Source: Cryptomeria japonica
Lineage: Eukaryota; Streptophyta; Pinopsida; Cupressales; Cupressaceae
Direction: 5' to 3'
DNA length: 60,000 nucleotides
NCBI RefSeq assembly: GCF_030272615.1
Contig: NC_081415.1
Span: 508,390,873-508,450,872 of the forward strand
Shown: one piece after another, positions 10,501 through 22,354 of the stretch
How the letters are laid out: every line of letters starts with the position of its first letter
How positions within the stretch are numbered: position 1 is the first letter of the stretch
Notes under the pieces: model-generated
Database searches by the model: none
What the model was told of the DNA's origin: nothing
The model's input: only the letters and a program-made list of their open reading frames with translations
Translations under genes and position numbers: made by a program

Positions 10501-13276
10501 GTCGAATAAAATTTTGCTTTTAAATTAGCTTTCTTTCTTTTTTTGAATAAGCCTTTTTAGTTAGTTGTTTGGAATGTTTTTTTTTTTCTTTTATTAAATG
10601 GTTTCTTTTTTAGAATAGACTTTTAAATTAGTTGTTTAAATTTTATTTTTTTAATTAGTCTTTTAGAATAGATTTTTTTTTAAGTTTTTTAAAATAGTTT
10701 TTATTTAAAATTGGTTTTTTTTTAAAGTAGTCTTTAAATTAAGATTTTTTAAAATTAGTCTTTCATTTAGTTCTAATTTAGATTTTAAATTAGTTTTTAA
10801 TTTAGTTTTCGATTAGATTCAAATTAGTTTTATTAATTTAGATCTAATTTGTTTTTTAGTGTGATTTGTGTTAATATGATTAATTTAATTTTGGGTTTAC
10901 ATCTTGTGCAGGACATAAGGAGTGTCTTTCTAACATATTGTTGTAGGTGCTGAAAGTGTCAAACTTGCACATTTTTCCTTAACATGTTATAATTGGAAAA
11001 ATTGATCAATCCTAGGATAGTCATTCACATTGTCTTCATTTTGCTATCTTGGTCTAAAAATGAACACACACATTTCTATCTTGGATTAAAACGAACTATC
11101 ATTTTTGCAATCTTGGCTAAAACAAACATTCACATCTTGCAATATGGGCTAAAAAAAAAGATCAACTTGTTATTTTTTGATTTTAAAAGAGAACTATCAT
11201 TTTTGCAATCTTGGCTAAAACGAACATTCACATCTTGCAATATGGGCTAAAAAGAACAATCAACTTGTTTTGTTTTGCATAGCAATTTACTTCAAGCAAA
11301 CGTGTTTTTTATTAAGTTGACCAGGATTTCATTTTTCCTAGTTTACTCAACATATTGTCTTTGAAGGATAAAAAGAACACCATGGTTGTTGGAGCAACAT
11401 CTCCAAATAGTTAGATCGCCATTGCAATGATCAGTTAAAAATAACAAGTGTCTTTTGTGTTTGGCACACTTGTGCAAAAAAAAGTTTGTCGAGTGGTCCT
11501 ACTTCTAACACACACTACCCTCTCCCTTGGCTTTCGTGGTCCTAGGTGCAAGAGAAAAGTGTTAGTAACACTCAAAGTTTATCTTTTTAAGAGAGGTCTG
11601 CCAAGAGACACATCACTTTTGGGAATGACCTCGTGCGGTAAATCCTTCGAGCCGCTATAGAAATCAGGTGAGAGTGAAAGTTGTAGCATTGGGTATAGCT
11701 GTTCCTACAGTGTAACTTATCGAAAGGACAAATCGGCCCCACCATAAGTTACAAGGCTCTTAAGTGAGTCACTGCAGAATGAACTTATGTCCAAAGACAT
11801 CAAAAATTATTAAACACCTTTATGTAGTAGCCCACCCATTCTATTGATTGAGGATATTTGTGAGAAGTTCAGTGCAAGAGCATAGAAGGTTTTGCTCCCA
11901 AGATACTCGCCATGCATATTTCCTTGAGTAGAAATATAGCTTTTTGAAAGATTACTTGTGGTCTGATAAAAGTGGTGACTCCCCCATCATAGGGATCATC
12001 TATTTGTTATGCTCATGCAAGACTTAGTATATCACATTCTTACCTGCCATGACGGGATTCATAAGGTATGTAGTACCAAAGTTGAAGAAATATCAAGATG
12101 TGGGCTGAAATTATTGCAACTGGCCATTTGACCTTAGGGATAAAGAATGTTTGAAGTGACTTCATTTTGTGTCAAGACCAGTGATAAACTGAGCCGACTT
12201 CAAGCTTTTTGTGAAAACATACTCAAAAACATTTAGAAGGAAAGGGTCATAAAAGTCCAAGGATTGGGTTGATCTAGACCCACACTTACTTGTGCCTTTT
12301 GAGGCAGCATTCTTGTGTTTGTGTGCTTGCTTTGTTTTCTTGTCAAAGAAAAATCAAAAACCAAATTCCAAAACAAGTATTCATCCAACACAAAATTTTC
12401 AAAAAAACCAACAAAGATTCCAAAACAAAGTGCAATAGCAAAAGTATCAAACTATATGACCATTCTTCACATTTTGAGAAAGAAGAATTTGCATCAACAC
12501 ATCAACTTGAAGAAAAGACCATTGAGCTCAAAGGCTCTCATCAAAAAGAGGAAATTCTTCTATCTTAATAGACAAATCTTTGTCTCTCATAGAACCTTCT
12601 TACATCACATGCGTCTCTATCTTCAAGGAAAATCAAACGAGTTTGATCAAGAGTCATTAAACCGCAGAGCTTTTACTCAATATAAAGCTTTGAGTTATCA
12701 TAAGAACAAGTGAGGCAAAATCAATCTTGCCTTCTTTCTAGACATTTGTATCACATATAACTCAGCTAGGGAAGAACCACCAACCCCTAAAAGAGAAGAG
12801 GAAGAGTTTGTTCCTTTTGTAACACAGAGTTTCTATTGAGGTTAACATTTCATCCATTGTCACATTCACATATCATCAATCCATTCCAAACTCTCAAAAC
12901 ATCAAAAGGTTTTTATCCTAAGTTCTATTTTCGATATTGCTTGAATCAAACACAATACATTACTTTTAGCATGTCTCTACATCTAGGATAAACTCGTCCT
13001 AAAAGAGACATTTCTACACAGGTTAAAACTAGTATATGAGTGCATCCTCTCATTACTAGGTAGTTGAGTCTGTAACACATCTCAGATCTCTCTAAACTTT
13101 ATCACATCATACTTTGTCAATCAAACACATCAATCAAATTCAACAAATAACTTTGGTAACATCTACCTTCAGTGCTAGAGAACCATATGCAAAATACTTC
13201 ACCAAACATTGATCTCTCATTTCATCAACAACTCGTCATAATTTTCACCAAACTTCAACAAAAACTTGTAAACAAA
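10501..13276 (+). other. Tat-1 untranslated leader, 2.8 kb
   Basis: No credible gene. 10505-10870 is a T-rich tract built from TTTTTAAATTAG-like words. 11094-11260 holds a 98-bp direct duplication (the block beginning AACTATCATTTTTGC recurs at 11192). 11872-11913 contains GTGCAAGAG and CTCCCAAGATACT, words also found in the leader of the second Tat element. ORFs of 85-132 aa between 10993 and 12713 have no recognisable domain and are probably chance. Confidence 0.7.
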
Positions 13277-14849
13277 ATGGCTCAAACCAGATATAGGTCT
13301 AGACAACGAGAAATTGAAGAGGAAGAGGAGGAAAATATCAATGAATTCCAAGAAGCACTTGGAGGAAACATCAATGATGAAAATCCCAGTACTCCTACTC
13401 CTACAGCACTAGAAAGGGCACAACACAACCCTCTCTTTAATAGACTTTTTGATGAAATACTCAGGAGGAATGCTAATGCTCACTTTTTAAGACTTGCTCA
13501 AGAGGGGGCTAAACTACCCTCTGACTTTGATGTTGCACAACTAAGACAAGCATAAGAATGCCAAAGTCATAATGAGGATGAAAGAGGTCGAGATCACATC
13601 AGATATAACCTTCCTTAGGGTAATCCCCCACCGCCTCCTCCTCCAAATGAAATAGACATGTTGCAGCAACAAATCGAAAATCTCGCCCAGCAACTCCGTA
13701 GTGGTGTAAAAACTAATCAATTTTCACTCAATGACATTTGCCCCTATCTCTTTGATAGGAATCTTCATATGCCACCTTTTCCACGAGGGTTTGAAACACC
13801 CAAGTTTGAAAAGTATAGAGGAAAAGGATATCCTCATGATCATGTTAGATAATTTCATTCAGCTTGCCTCGAAGTGGCATACAAGGATACATACCTAATG
13901 CGGCTTTTTCCCCAAAGCTTGGGAGGAACAACCACATCATGGTTTTCCCAATTACCAGGTGGCATTAGGACATTTGAAGAACTCATCCAGAAATTCTTGG
14001 CACATTACTCACACAACATTGAACGCGATGTCACAATGGCTGATCTATGTAACACTAAACAAAAACCAGGTGAGCTATTTTCAGTCTTTCTACAATGATG
14101 GCATCAAATATCTAGCAGACGTTCTCTTCAGTTACCTGAACGAGAACTAGTGGAAATATTTATTTCCAACTTAAATGACGAAATGGAATTTCACCTAGAC
14201 GTAAAAGACACAGACTCCTTCAATGACATGATCACAAAAGGCTTAAAATGTGAGTGAGATCTTATCAAAAAAGGGCTTATCAAGATATATAATGAGCCAA
14301 AAGATGGTCTTCGCCCATGCTTCAATAGTGACAACCCTAGTTTCTGGAACAAAAACAAGAACATCATCAACGACGGGGTTGTGGATGCAAGAACTATCAA
14401 AAGTGCACAACCTGTGGTTTGATTTGCAGGACGGAACCCCCCACCCAAGAATAACACAGTTGCTCCTCCAAATCAAGGCCGCAACACATCTCAAGAGGAA
14501 CCTAGATAACGTCAATAAAATTATAAACCAAAACGAACATACACTCCCTTAGGGGAACCCATCGAAACAGTGTTACGTCAGTCGGTTTCTCAAAATCTAG
14601 TGACCTTGCCCAAAACATCAAATTATAAACCTCAAGTCAAACCTTCATGGTGGAGGGATACTGAACATTGCGATTTCCATCAAGGGAAATGGCATAAGAC
14701 AAGCAATTGTCACAGATTGAAAGATCTTATTCAGGATCTTATTGACCAAGGTGAAATCGGAATCGAAGGACATGACCCAAAGACAACAAACAATGATCAT
14801 CTCATGTTTAAAAATCTACTTCCATCACAAGATCAAAGGGGTCCTTCCA
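13277..14849 (+). pseudogene. Tat-1 gag, interrupted by stops and by the nested insertion
   Basis: Start ATG at 13277 opens MAQTRYRSRQREIEEEEEEN. The gag domain is recognisable by comparison with the second Tat element: CPYLFDRNLHMPPFPRGFETPKFEKY, then YLMRLFPQSLGGTTTSWFSQLP, FLAHYSHNIERDVTMADLCNTKQKPGE, and a zinc-finger-like CDFHQGKWHKTSNCHRLKDLI with Cys, His, His and Cys (14670-14730). There are at least seven in-frame stops, for example TAA at 13552, TAG in LP.GNP, TAA at 13850 and TGA at 14096, the last at a position where Tat-2 has Arg. The frame is cut at 14854 by the nested insertion and resumes at 19026 (GRNTDTTDYTR). Confidence 0.85.
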
Positions 14850-14854
14850 CTTCA

Positions 14855-17800
14855 TGTAGTACCCCTGCCCTAATCAATTTCTAATCTCGGTTTAATCTTA
14901 GTTAGTTTATCATAATATAATGATTATAGTCAGATGTGTTGATTTAGTGCATATCTGTTAATGTGTTTTTCGCACCAGTTGTATGCAAGTTGTTTAGTGT
15001 TCCTATTTCGTGGTATTAATATCGGGCTAATGCTTTCATTAAGTTTATATATGTATGCATGTATGACTCTTGGTTGCAAGAGATTTTAGGTACAGTACCG
15101 CATGAGTGCGAGGTTCGTCTTCACCTAGATTCGCAGGTTTGAGTGTAGCTCTTTAATCCTTAGAGTTGGATTAGGTGGTCGTAAGACCCTAGTTGACCAT
15201 AGTCGTGCTCAAGTAAGCATCGTCAGTCATCATCGGTATTCCCTTTTTGTTTGGGTTTGCGAGTCATCTGTCTGGTTGACCTTCTTGGTTTGCATGTTTG
15301 GTGTGTATGGTTAAATTGATTAATTAGTCCTTAGTATTTAATATGATTAAATATGTGTTTGTGCATTAAAGATTAATGGACTAAATTAAACAGGATTTCT
15401 TTATGTGATTTATCGTTAATCTAAATTGCTCGATTTAAATTGGGAGCAAGTTCAATTAAATGGTTAAATTTAAATATTAAATGTATTATGTTTATGCCTA
15501 CGAAAAGAAAGATATAATTTTAATTAAAATAGAATTAATTTTATCTTCTTGGCATTTTGGAAATAGAAAGGTTAAATTGAATTAATTGAGAAAATCAATT
15601 TTGAATTGAAAAGCAATTTAATTTGTTGATATAGTTGGAAAATAGTGATTTTTGGGAATTATTTTAAATAAAAAATTTAAATCCAAAAATTAGATTTTTT
15701 GGTCAAACTTCTCCCATTTAACCTAGACTTTTGAAAAATATTGGGGATTGATATTTTTGGAAAAATGATTTGTTGGAAAAATATTTTTGGAGGAAAATTT
15801 GGGGGTTTTGGAGGAGGAGAAATTTCTTGAGCCTCTAGGTTGGGCTTCCTCTAATCTTGCCAGGATTGCTGAATCAGGTAGGCCTCTGATTATTTCTTGG
15901 GTTCTTGCTTAAAGAAAGTCGTTTTTTGTGTTTATGTAGAAATCTGGTTGTAGATTAAAAATCTTATGCTTTTGGGAAATAGAGAAATTGTAGTTTGAAT
16001 TTCTAGATCTTAAATTCTCCTCGCTTCCTTTCCAAATCTCAAGATGGCAATTTTGTTTGTATAAATGGATTCTCAAAAAAATTAAAACCAAATTTTGGGG
16101 TTTGGTTGTTCTTGAGAAAAAATTCGTTTAAAACTCCAATGATTCTCTCTTATATAAGTTTAAAAATGGAATTTAGATTGGGGTTTGACATATGTGATGT
16201 TAAAATTGTGTAAATCCATCTCATTTTGCCAGAATGGTATGGTGTTGGAAAGATTTCCCTTCCCAAATCTGGATATTTGGTAAATGAAGAAAAAAATATA
16301 TTTATTTTTAAAGTCTGGAACTGTATTTTTCTTACTGAGCATTTTTGACAGTAAATTTTTAAAAAAAAAAAAAATAATAAATAAATCAAAAAAAAATTAT
16401 TTGTTTTACGTGGGATGGGGGAGCCAAGGCTCGACCCCATTCCCACGCCTTGGGGCTGCGTGCTCCCTTTGGGAATAGTAGCGCTCCCCATGGGGGCTGT
16501 GTGCTCCCATTGGGAAGCAGCGCTTCCCCAAGGGGAAGCGTGAGCTCCCAAGGGAGGGGCCCACGTGGGTGGGTCCACGTGGGTACCTTTTCCCCTTTTT
16601 TTATAATTTTTTTAATATTTTTTTTAATAAAAAATATATATATAATATTTTAATATATTAAATAAATGTTAAGTTTTTAATAAAGTTTTAATTATGATTA
16701 AATTTGTCATTAATTAATATTCATGAATATTTTGTTATTAATTAATTGTATAGTGTTGATTATACATTGATTAATATTCAAATCTCATTTTATTATTAAT
16801 GCAGATTTTTCTAATTAAATACTTGATTCAGTAATTTCGTCTTTAATTATTAATCTGTTATATTTAATTAATCGCGGATTAATAAATATATTCATTAATT
16901 AATAGTTAATTTTAGTAATTTTCTTTATATGCTCAAGGAAACAATCTGTTAATCTGAGAATGGATTTTCTTTATTTGGCTTCCTTAAATATGTATATTTC
17001 CTTGATCTATATAGTGTAAATTGGTTCTGGAAAAGACAAATTTGTAGGATTTATTTTGAACCAATATGTCAATGATGTTTTAATTAAAGATTAAATATCT
17101 TATTTAATTGGTTAATGGTTGTCTGATTATATTCATGTCAACTTGGTTTAAGAACTCATTATGGCTTATTATGTGTGTTCGATGCAATGAACCTTAGAGA
17201 GTTAGAAAACCAAGAACAACCTGTATCTAAATGAAGTAGATAACTGCAATCTAACTTAGATCAATTAGAAAATTGGATCGATTTTATTGTTTAAATCAAT
17301 AGGAAAGAAGATTGTATCTTCTGGATATTGCCTATGCGAGTTTAATTTATGTATTCGCTTTTGCTTAAGTAATGGCAAGTTTTGATTTGTTCGATTGGAC
17401 CCTGTCGTATGGATTGATTTGGGTACCTGTTCCAGTCCTCGATTCCGAGTTGACTGTTGTTTTGTGGTAGTGTCGTAATTGTTCATATCCTTTATGCGGG
17501 TGTCGAATGATGATTCGTGTTTGACCATGGTTGGTCAGGTCTCTGGTTAGAGTACAGTCAGTAAGTGTACCTCTTTTGAGTCATGTTTGACCAAATGGTT
17601 GTTTCCTCATTTTTGAACTCCGTTTGCTTGACCATGTGTATTCCTTGGTTTCTGAGGTCGCTTGAGTATAGTCTAGTGTTGTATGGGAAAGTGGCTTTAG
17701 ATTGGGGGCCGCGCCCAAGGTGGCTGCTAGGTAACCCATCGAAAGTGAGTCTAATAAGTGATAACCTAATAGTAGATTAGAATGTTAATATCTAAGTAAG

Positions 17801-19020
17801 ATAATTGTGCCTCACACATGGGGCGAGTGCTAACACAGACTCGACATGCAGTGAGAAGGCCTGAAATGGCAAACCATCATCCTTGTCTTCACGAAAGAAT
17901 GGGTGGGTCCACATGAGGCTTGGATGGGCCGGAGGTTCGGATTAGGTTGCTAGGGTAACCCAGTGTATGGGGCCGGAACCTATGAAGACCTGCCATGGTA
18001 ACCATACCAGGTTGTGTGATGACACTTGTCCCTACGTTCGCTAGTGTGTTGTTGTATTGTCTAATAGGAGCACCTTTGTGAGTCGTTCTTTTGTCTATGC
18101 CCTTATGAGTATCGGGTTTCATGTTAGACCTTGGGTGGTGATGACTTAGTTTTGTGGATGTTCAAATGGACCTTTGTATTAGCTTTGATTATGTTCAGCT
18201 GGATCCTTTCCTTTTCAGGGATCGTTTATATCTTAATTGACCGATGTGGTCGTTTGTATATTGATTATGTTTCGCCTTGATGGTCGGATTGTAAATAATG
18301 AGAATCTCATGTATTCATAACTTTATAATTTATCAGAGGGGTCTTGTAGTTGAGCAGACCCGGAGATGTAGCCCTTTAGGGGTGAACTCCGAGATCATCT
18401 TGGTGTTATGTGATGCTTTTATTTTTATATTTCATGTTTAGTGTTAGCATGTATGAATGCCATTTTGATCAAATGCATAAGTCGTTTAGATGAGACTTAT
18501 CATAGATGCATGTATGCAATCCTCTTTTAAAATGCAATAAATTGGAATATGAAAGAATGTAACTTAGAGTAATGGAATCTATTCAGTTGTTGTTAAGGAA
18601 ATTAAATACGCATGGAAAGATCTCATATGTTTATGATAAAATTCTAGTGTGTTAGAATATTAGATGCATGGCTTATATTTTAATGAAAAGCTTGAATGTA
18701 GATTATGAATAGATCTTAATGGATGAAACTTGTCTTGTGATTTATATTTCCATCTTTTGAAAGAAATTATCCTTGTGTAAGAATTATCTCGTTATAAAAT
18801 AATCAGCTTATTGGATTTATTAGTGTGTTAAGTGAAATGTGTAATTAAGTAATCACATTGGGAAACTCTGTAGGTGATAGTTGATGTCTTCCACTATGTA
18901 ATCTGAACTTTGGTATCTTGTTGTATCTTAATGATGTGTTTAACTTTTAAAAAAAAATTATTGCACTCCATTTGTGTGTTTTAGCTTTATCCCTTCGGGG
19001 TTTCCTGGCGAGGCATTACA
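14855..19020 (+). mobile_element. 4166-bp insertion in Tat-1, probable solo LTR
   Basis: The insertion begins TGTAGTACCCC and ends GGCATTACA, so it has TG...CA ends with a short inverted TGTA/TACA. It is flanked by CTTCA at 14850-14854 and CTTCA at 19021-19025, an exact 5-bp target duplication. Removing it rejoins the gag frame. No internal repeat of its own start or end, no primer site and no coding domain was found, which fits a solo LTR rather than a full element. Features inside are an AT-rich body, a GC-rich hairpin block at 16410-16590 and a TATA-like run at 16631. Orientation is unknown; plus is nominal. It could also be a large non-autonomous element. Confidence 0.8.
16410..16590. repeat. 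GC-rich, palindrome-rich block within the solo LTR
   Basis: In an AT-rich setting this 180-bp block is GC-rich and packed with short palindromes: CCCCATGGGG, TCCCCAAGGGGA, CTCCCAAGGGAG and two copies of CCACGTGGGT. It could fold into several hairpins. The CACGTG cores are also G-box-like words, so a regulatory role is possible (inference). Confidence 0.7.
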
Positions 19021-19025
19021 CTTCA

Positions 19026-20203
19026 GGGCGAAATACAGATACCACTGATTATACGCGCGCCGCATATAATTACACTGTGAACCACCTATATGATGCTAGT
19101 GAACAAATTGCAACTATTACCATCAAAAATCACAGCTCCACTTGCAATGTTGTTACACATCGTGGCAAGATCACCATAAAATCATCTCCGCAAGGTGCCC
19201 CATCTATCCCAAAGCAATATAACCTTGTGGAACAGTTAGATAAAACGCTCGCAATGATATCTATCTTAGAACTATTGCGCCTATCTCCATCCCATAAAAC
19301 AATCTTAGATCAAGCTCTCCAAGAGGCATCAGTCCCTGCAAACCTAAATACAAATCAGTTCCAAGCCATGGTTGGAAATCTAAGGTCATCACCTTGTCTC
19401 ACTTTCTCTGAAGTGACAATACATCCTTCCAGCAACCTCATAATGCCTCACTCCACATTGAAGGATTTATCAATCAACATAGGATCAAGCAAGTCTTGAT
19501 CGACAATGAATTAGGCCTGAATATCTATACACTACAATTAGTCACAGCTTTGGGATATGCAATTGAATCAGTGGATCCCCACAAGAAGATAACAATCAAA
19601 GCCTATGATGATGCAGAGTGGTCATCTAAAGGAGTTGTTGTGCTACCAATCTGAGTAGGCCCAATGATAAAACACATCATCTGTCAAGTTCTGGACCTTC
19701 CTCTGCCATATAATTTATTGTTAGGAAGACCTTGGATACACGCCATGCAAGCCGTTCCATCCACCTACCATCAGTGTATCAAGTTCCCGCATAATGGTGT
19801 AGAAATTACAATCCCGGGTGATGCAAATCCCTATGCATATTATCATAATATCAGTCATCAACCAGAGATTACCATTCCCAACAACAGAGAAGCCATCTCA
19901 TCCACATCATATGTAAGTCCAGCCTCTCTTTCCAGTTCAGACACCACTATACCTAAGCAAGAGAAGCTCAAGATGAAAATAGCAGAGGAAGGTCCTGGGG
20001 AATACAATTTAAGCCAACTCTTTTGTGTTGGACAAATGCCTACTTCTCCTAGAACTCATGGTAAACCTCAATGGTTACTTCAACAACCACTGATCAACCC
20101 AGCATGTACTTTGACGCCATTCATCCTTGGAAAGAGTCAAGAAGAAGAGACCAGAGATGAGGACTTAGCAGACTGGATCTATAAAGATCCTATCACCACA
20201 TAA
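19026..20203 (+). pseudogene. Tat-1 gag end and aspartic protease, broken
   Basis: The frame resumes directly after the nested insertion. It gives AYNYTVNHLYDASEQ, then YNLVEQLDKTLAMISILELLRLSPSHKTIL, matching the equivalent segment of Tat-2. The protease active site should be DGG as in Tat-2, but here reads VLIDNELGLNIY (19493-19525), so the triad is altered. [28 protein letters not shown] (19718-19800) is the conserved C-terminal block. A frameshift near 19450 and a TGA at about 19653 (Arg in Tat-2) separate the parts. The first 16 residues of the frame starting at 18972 belong to the insertion, so that apparent start is an artefact. Confidence 0.8.
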
Positions 20204-20224
20204 ATCCCACAAGCTACGCTTCCC

Positions 20225-20374
20225 ATGGATAAATATGGAAAAGGCCTTCTCATTATGCAAAGAATGGGTTATGATGGTCAAAGTGCTTTGGGACCTTGCA
20301 AGCAAGGACAACATGAACTGTTGCAGCCTGAATTGAAGCCTAAAGATAACACTGGCCTAGGCTTTCAAAAGGAG
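20225..20374 (+). pseudogene. Tat-1 G-patch domain
   Basis: The 50 residues from MDKYGKGLLIMQRMGYDG to NTGLGFQ carry the G-patch pattern: aromatic-G-x-G, L-x-x-M-G-[WY], a Gly/Leu-Gly step and a terminal G-L-G. The domain lies between protease and RT. G-patch proteins usually bind RNA or activate DEAH helicases. In betaretroviruses a G-patch follows the protease and helps reverse transcription, so the same order here suggests a similar role (inference). An in-frame TAA near 20202 separates it from protease. Tat-2 has the domain in the same place at 32265-32407. Confidence 0.75.
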
Positions 20375-21442
20375 ATCCTTCCTAAGCTCAGATTCAAAGG
20401 GAAACCCAACAAACCATTATATCAACCTATTACAAAGAGGTCACCTTTGATTATAAAAGCAGCATCAAACATCATAAAAATTGCTCCATCGAGGCTCAAA
20501 ATCCCAGCAAAACCATCTGTGGCACCAATCATCCCACCAATCAAACCAGCAACCCCATCAGTAATAGCAACCACATCGACAACATTGGTGATTCCAGTAG
20601 AAGCAGTAGAGTCGACACTACCGATACTACCTGTATCATATTCATTGATCCCCATAATTCTTCCTACAACACCAATCATTTCAAAGGTACATAAGCCAAT
20701 TACACCTGCATTATTTAACTCAAAGGATATCCTAGTATGGTACAATAATCGGCTACTGGAAAGTGACTCAGAGACTGACTCACATGAGTGGGAATTTGAT
20801 TCAATGTAGCTTAATACTTTAGATGAGGAAGACACATCACCACCTCTACCTCTTAAAGACATCCCTATTTACGGAGAAGAACAAATAAAGACCTCTTAGG
20901 TTCCTGAACTGGAAACATCTTCCACAAACCCTACATCACACCCTACACCTGATTCTGACAGGGAGAGTACCATCAACGACCTTCACCATAATGTTTTAAC
21001 CCTCACTGACACATCTAACAAACTTAATCTAATCAATGAAGTAATGCCCATTATCCATCCTGAACTCATCAAATGGAACCAACCTAATCCTCCATTCCTT
21101 GACCAATTCCAAAATGATGAGGCAATCATTGACTTTTTGGAACTACGAGATAACATACCAAGCGAGGATCACAAAGCGGGATTCACCATTGAACTTAATA
21201 GCACAACATACTTTGGGGCGGATGCCAAACCTTTCAGCTGCAAAAATATAACAATAAAACATGGATCCTCCAGTGAAAACCACACTGTGGCACTGTTTGA
21301 TCCAACAAAAGTAAAAAGAAAGAGCGTATCCAACGGTGAAAACCTTTCTGAGGCGCCGGAGGATGAAAGGTATGACATTCTCCCCTCTAGTACATAGCAG
21401 GAACAATCAACAATTCTCATCGAGGAAACAAAAGAATACAAC
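20375..21442 (+). pseudogene. Tat-1 linker between G-patch and RT
   Basis: The first part is Pro/Ile/Thr-rich (20430-20720). Then comes an acidic segment ESDSETDSHEWEFDS at about 20757-20806, and finally the block KVKRKSVSNGENLSEAPED (21308-21365). Both the SD/ETDS-EWE-DS segment and the KVKRK-SNGENL-EAPED block occur in Tat-2, so they are under constraint even though the rest differs. TAG stops at about 20807, 20898 and 21396 break the frame. Function unknown. Confidence 0.65.
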
Positions 21443-22354
21443 GTGGGGACTCCTAAAACTCCTCACCACATACATCTGACATCTCTTTTAACTCCAGAGG
21501 AACAGCCTAAGTTTATTGAATTCTTCCAGCAGCGCCAAATGAACTTTGCATGGTCCTATGCAGACATGCCTGGGCTTGATTCTTATTTAGTCATGCATCA
21601 TCTCACCATAGCAGAAGGAGCTAAGCCTGTCAAGGAGAAACTTCACAAGATGCATCCTCAGATTACAGTACTAGTCAAAGCAGAACTTAAGAAACTCCTA
21701 GATGTTGGTTTTATTAGACCAATTGATTATGCAGATTGGATATCCAATATTGTGTCTGTCAGCAAACCAAATGGGGGCATCTGTATCTGTACTGATTTCA
21801 GAGATCTCAATAAAGCATGTCCTAAGGACAACTTCCCCCTACCAAACATCGACATAATAGTGGACCTAACAGCAAGACATGCCATGCTTTCGCTCATGGA
21901 TGGCTTTTCAGGCTACAATCAGATAAAGATTGCACCAAAAGATCAACATAAGACGACCTTCACATGTCCATGGGGAACATACTACTAGAATGTAATGTCT
22001 TTTGGTCTAAAGAATGCAGGAGCGACCTATCAAAGAGAAATGACCACCATCTTCCATGACATGATGCATACTATAATGGAAGATTATGTTGATGACTTAT
22101 TGGCAAAATCACTCACAAGAGAAGGTCAGCTTGACATATTAGAGCAAATCTTTGACAAACTGGAACAATATCATGTTCGAATCAACCCAAAGAAATGTGT
22201 CTTTGGAGTAACCTCAGGGAAGCTTCTAGGATACATTGTCTCAAGCAAAGGCATTGAGGTTGATCATGCCAAAGTCAAAGCAATCATGGATATGCCACCT
22301 CCAAAGAACATCAATCAGCTAAGAACATTACAAGGGCGACTACAATCCATCTGA
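21443..22354 (+). pseudogene. Tat-1 reverse transcriptase
   Basis: RT motifs in order: FAWSYADMPGLD, KPVKEKLHKMHP, the GFIRPIDYADWISNIVSVSKPNGG block, CTDFRDLNKACPKDNFPLPNI, LMDGFSGYNQIKI (first catalytic Asp), MSFGLKNAGATYQR, and EDYVDDLLAKS with YVDD at 22085-22096. These are diagnostic of the Tat lineage. One TAG at 21987 replaces a Trp (Tat-2 has CWNVMPFGLKN), and a TGA at 22352 follows LQGRLQSI, where Arg is usual. Otherwise the domain is intact through the connection NPKKCVFGVTSGKLLGYIVSSKGIE. It would copy the element's RNA. Confidence 0.92.

Noticed and set aside
16150-16653. Overlapping 60-142 codon frames on both strands
   Set aside because: They cross the GC-rich palindrome block; both strands are open, and no domain is seen.
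20422-20862. Minus-strand 146-codon frame
   Set aside because: Shadow of the Pro/Ile/Thr-rich linker on the plus strand.
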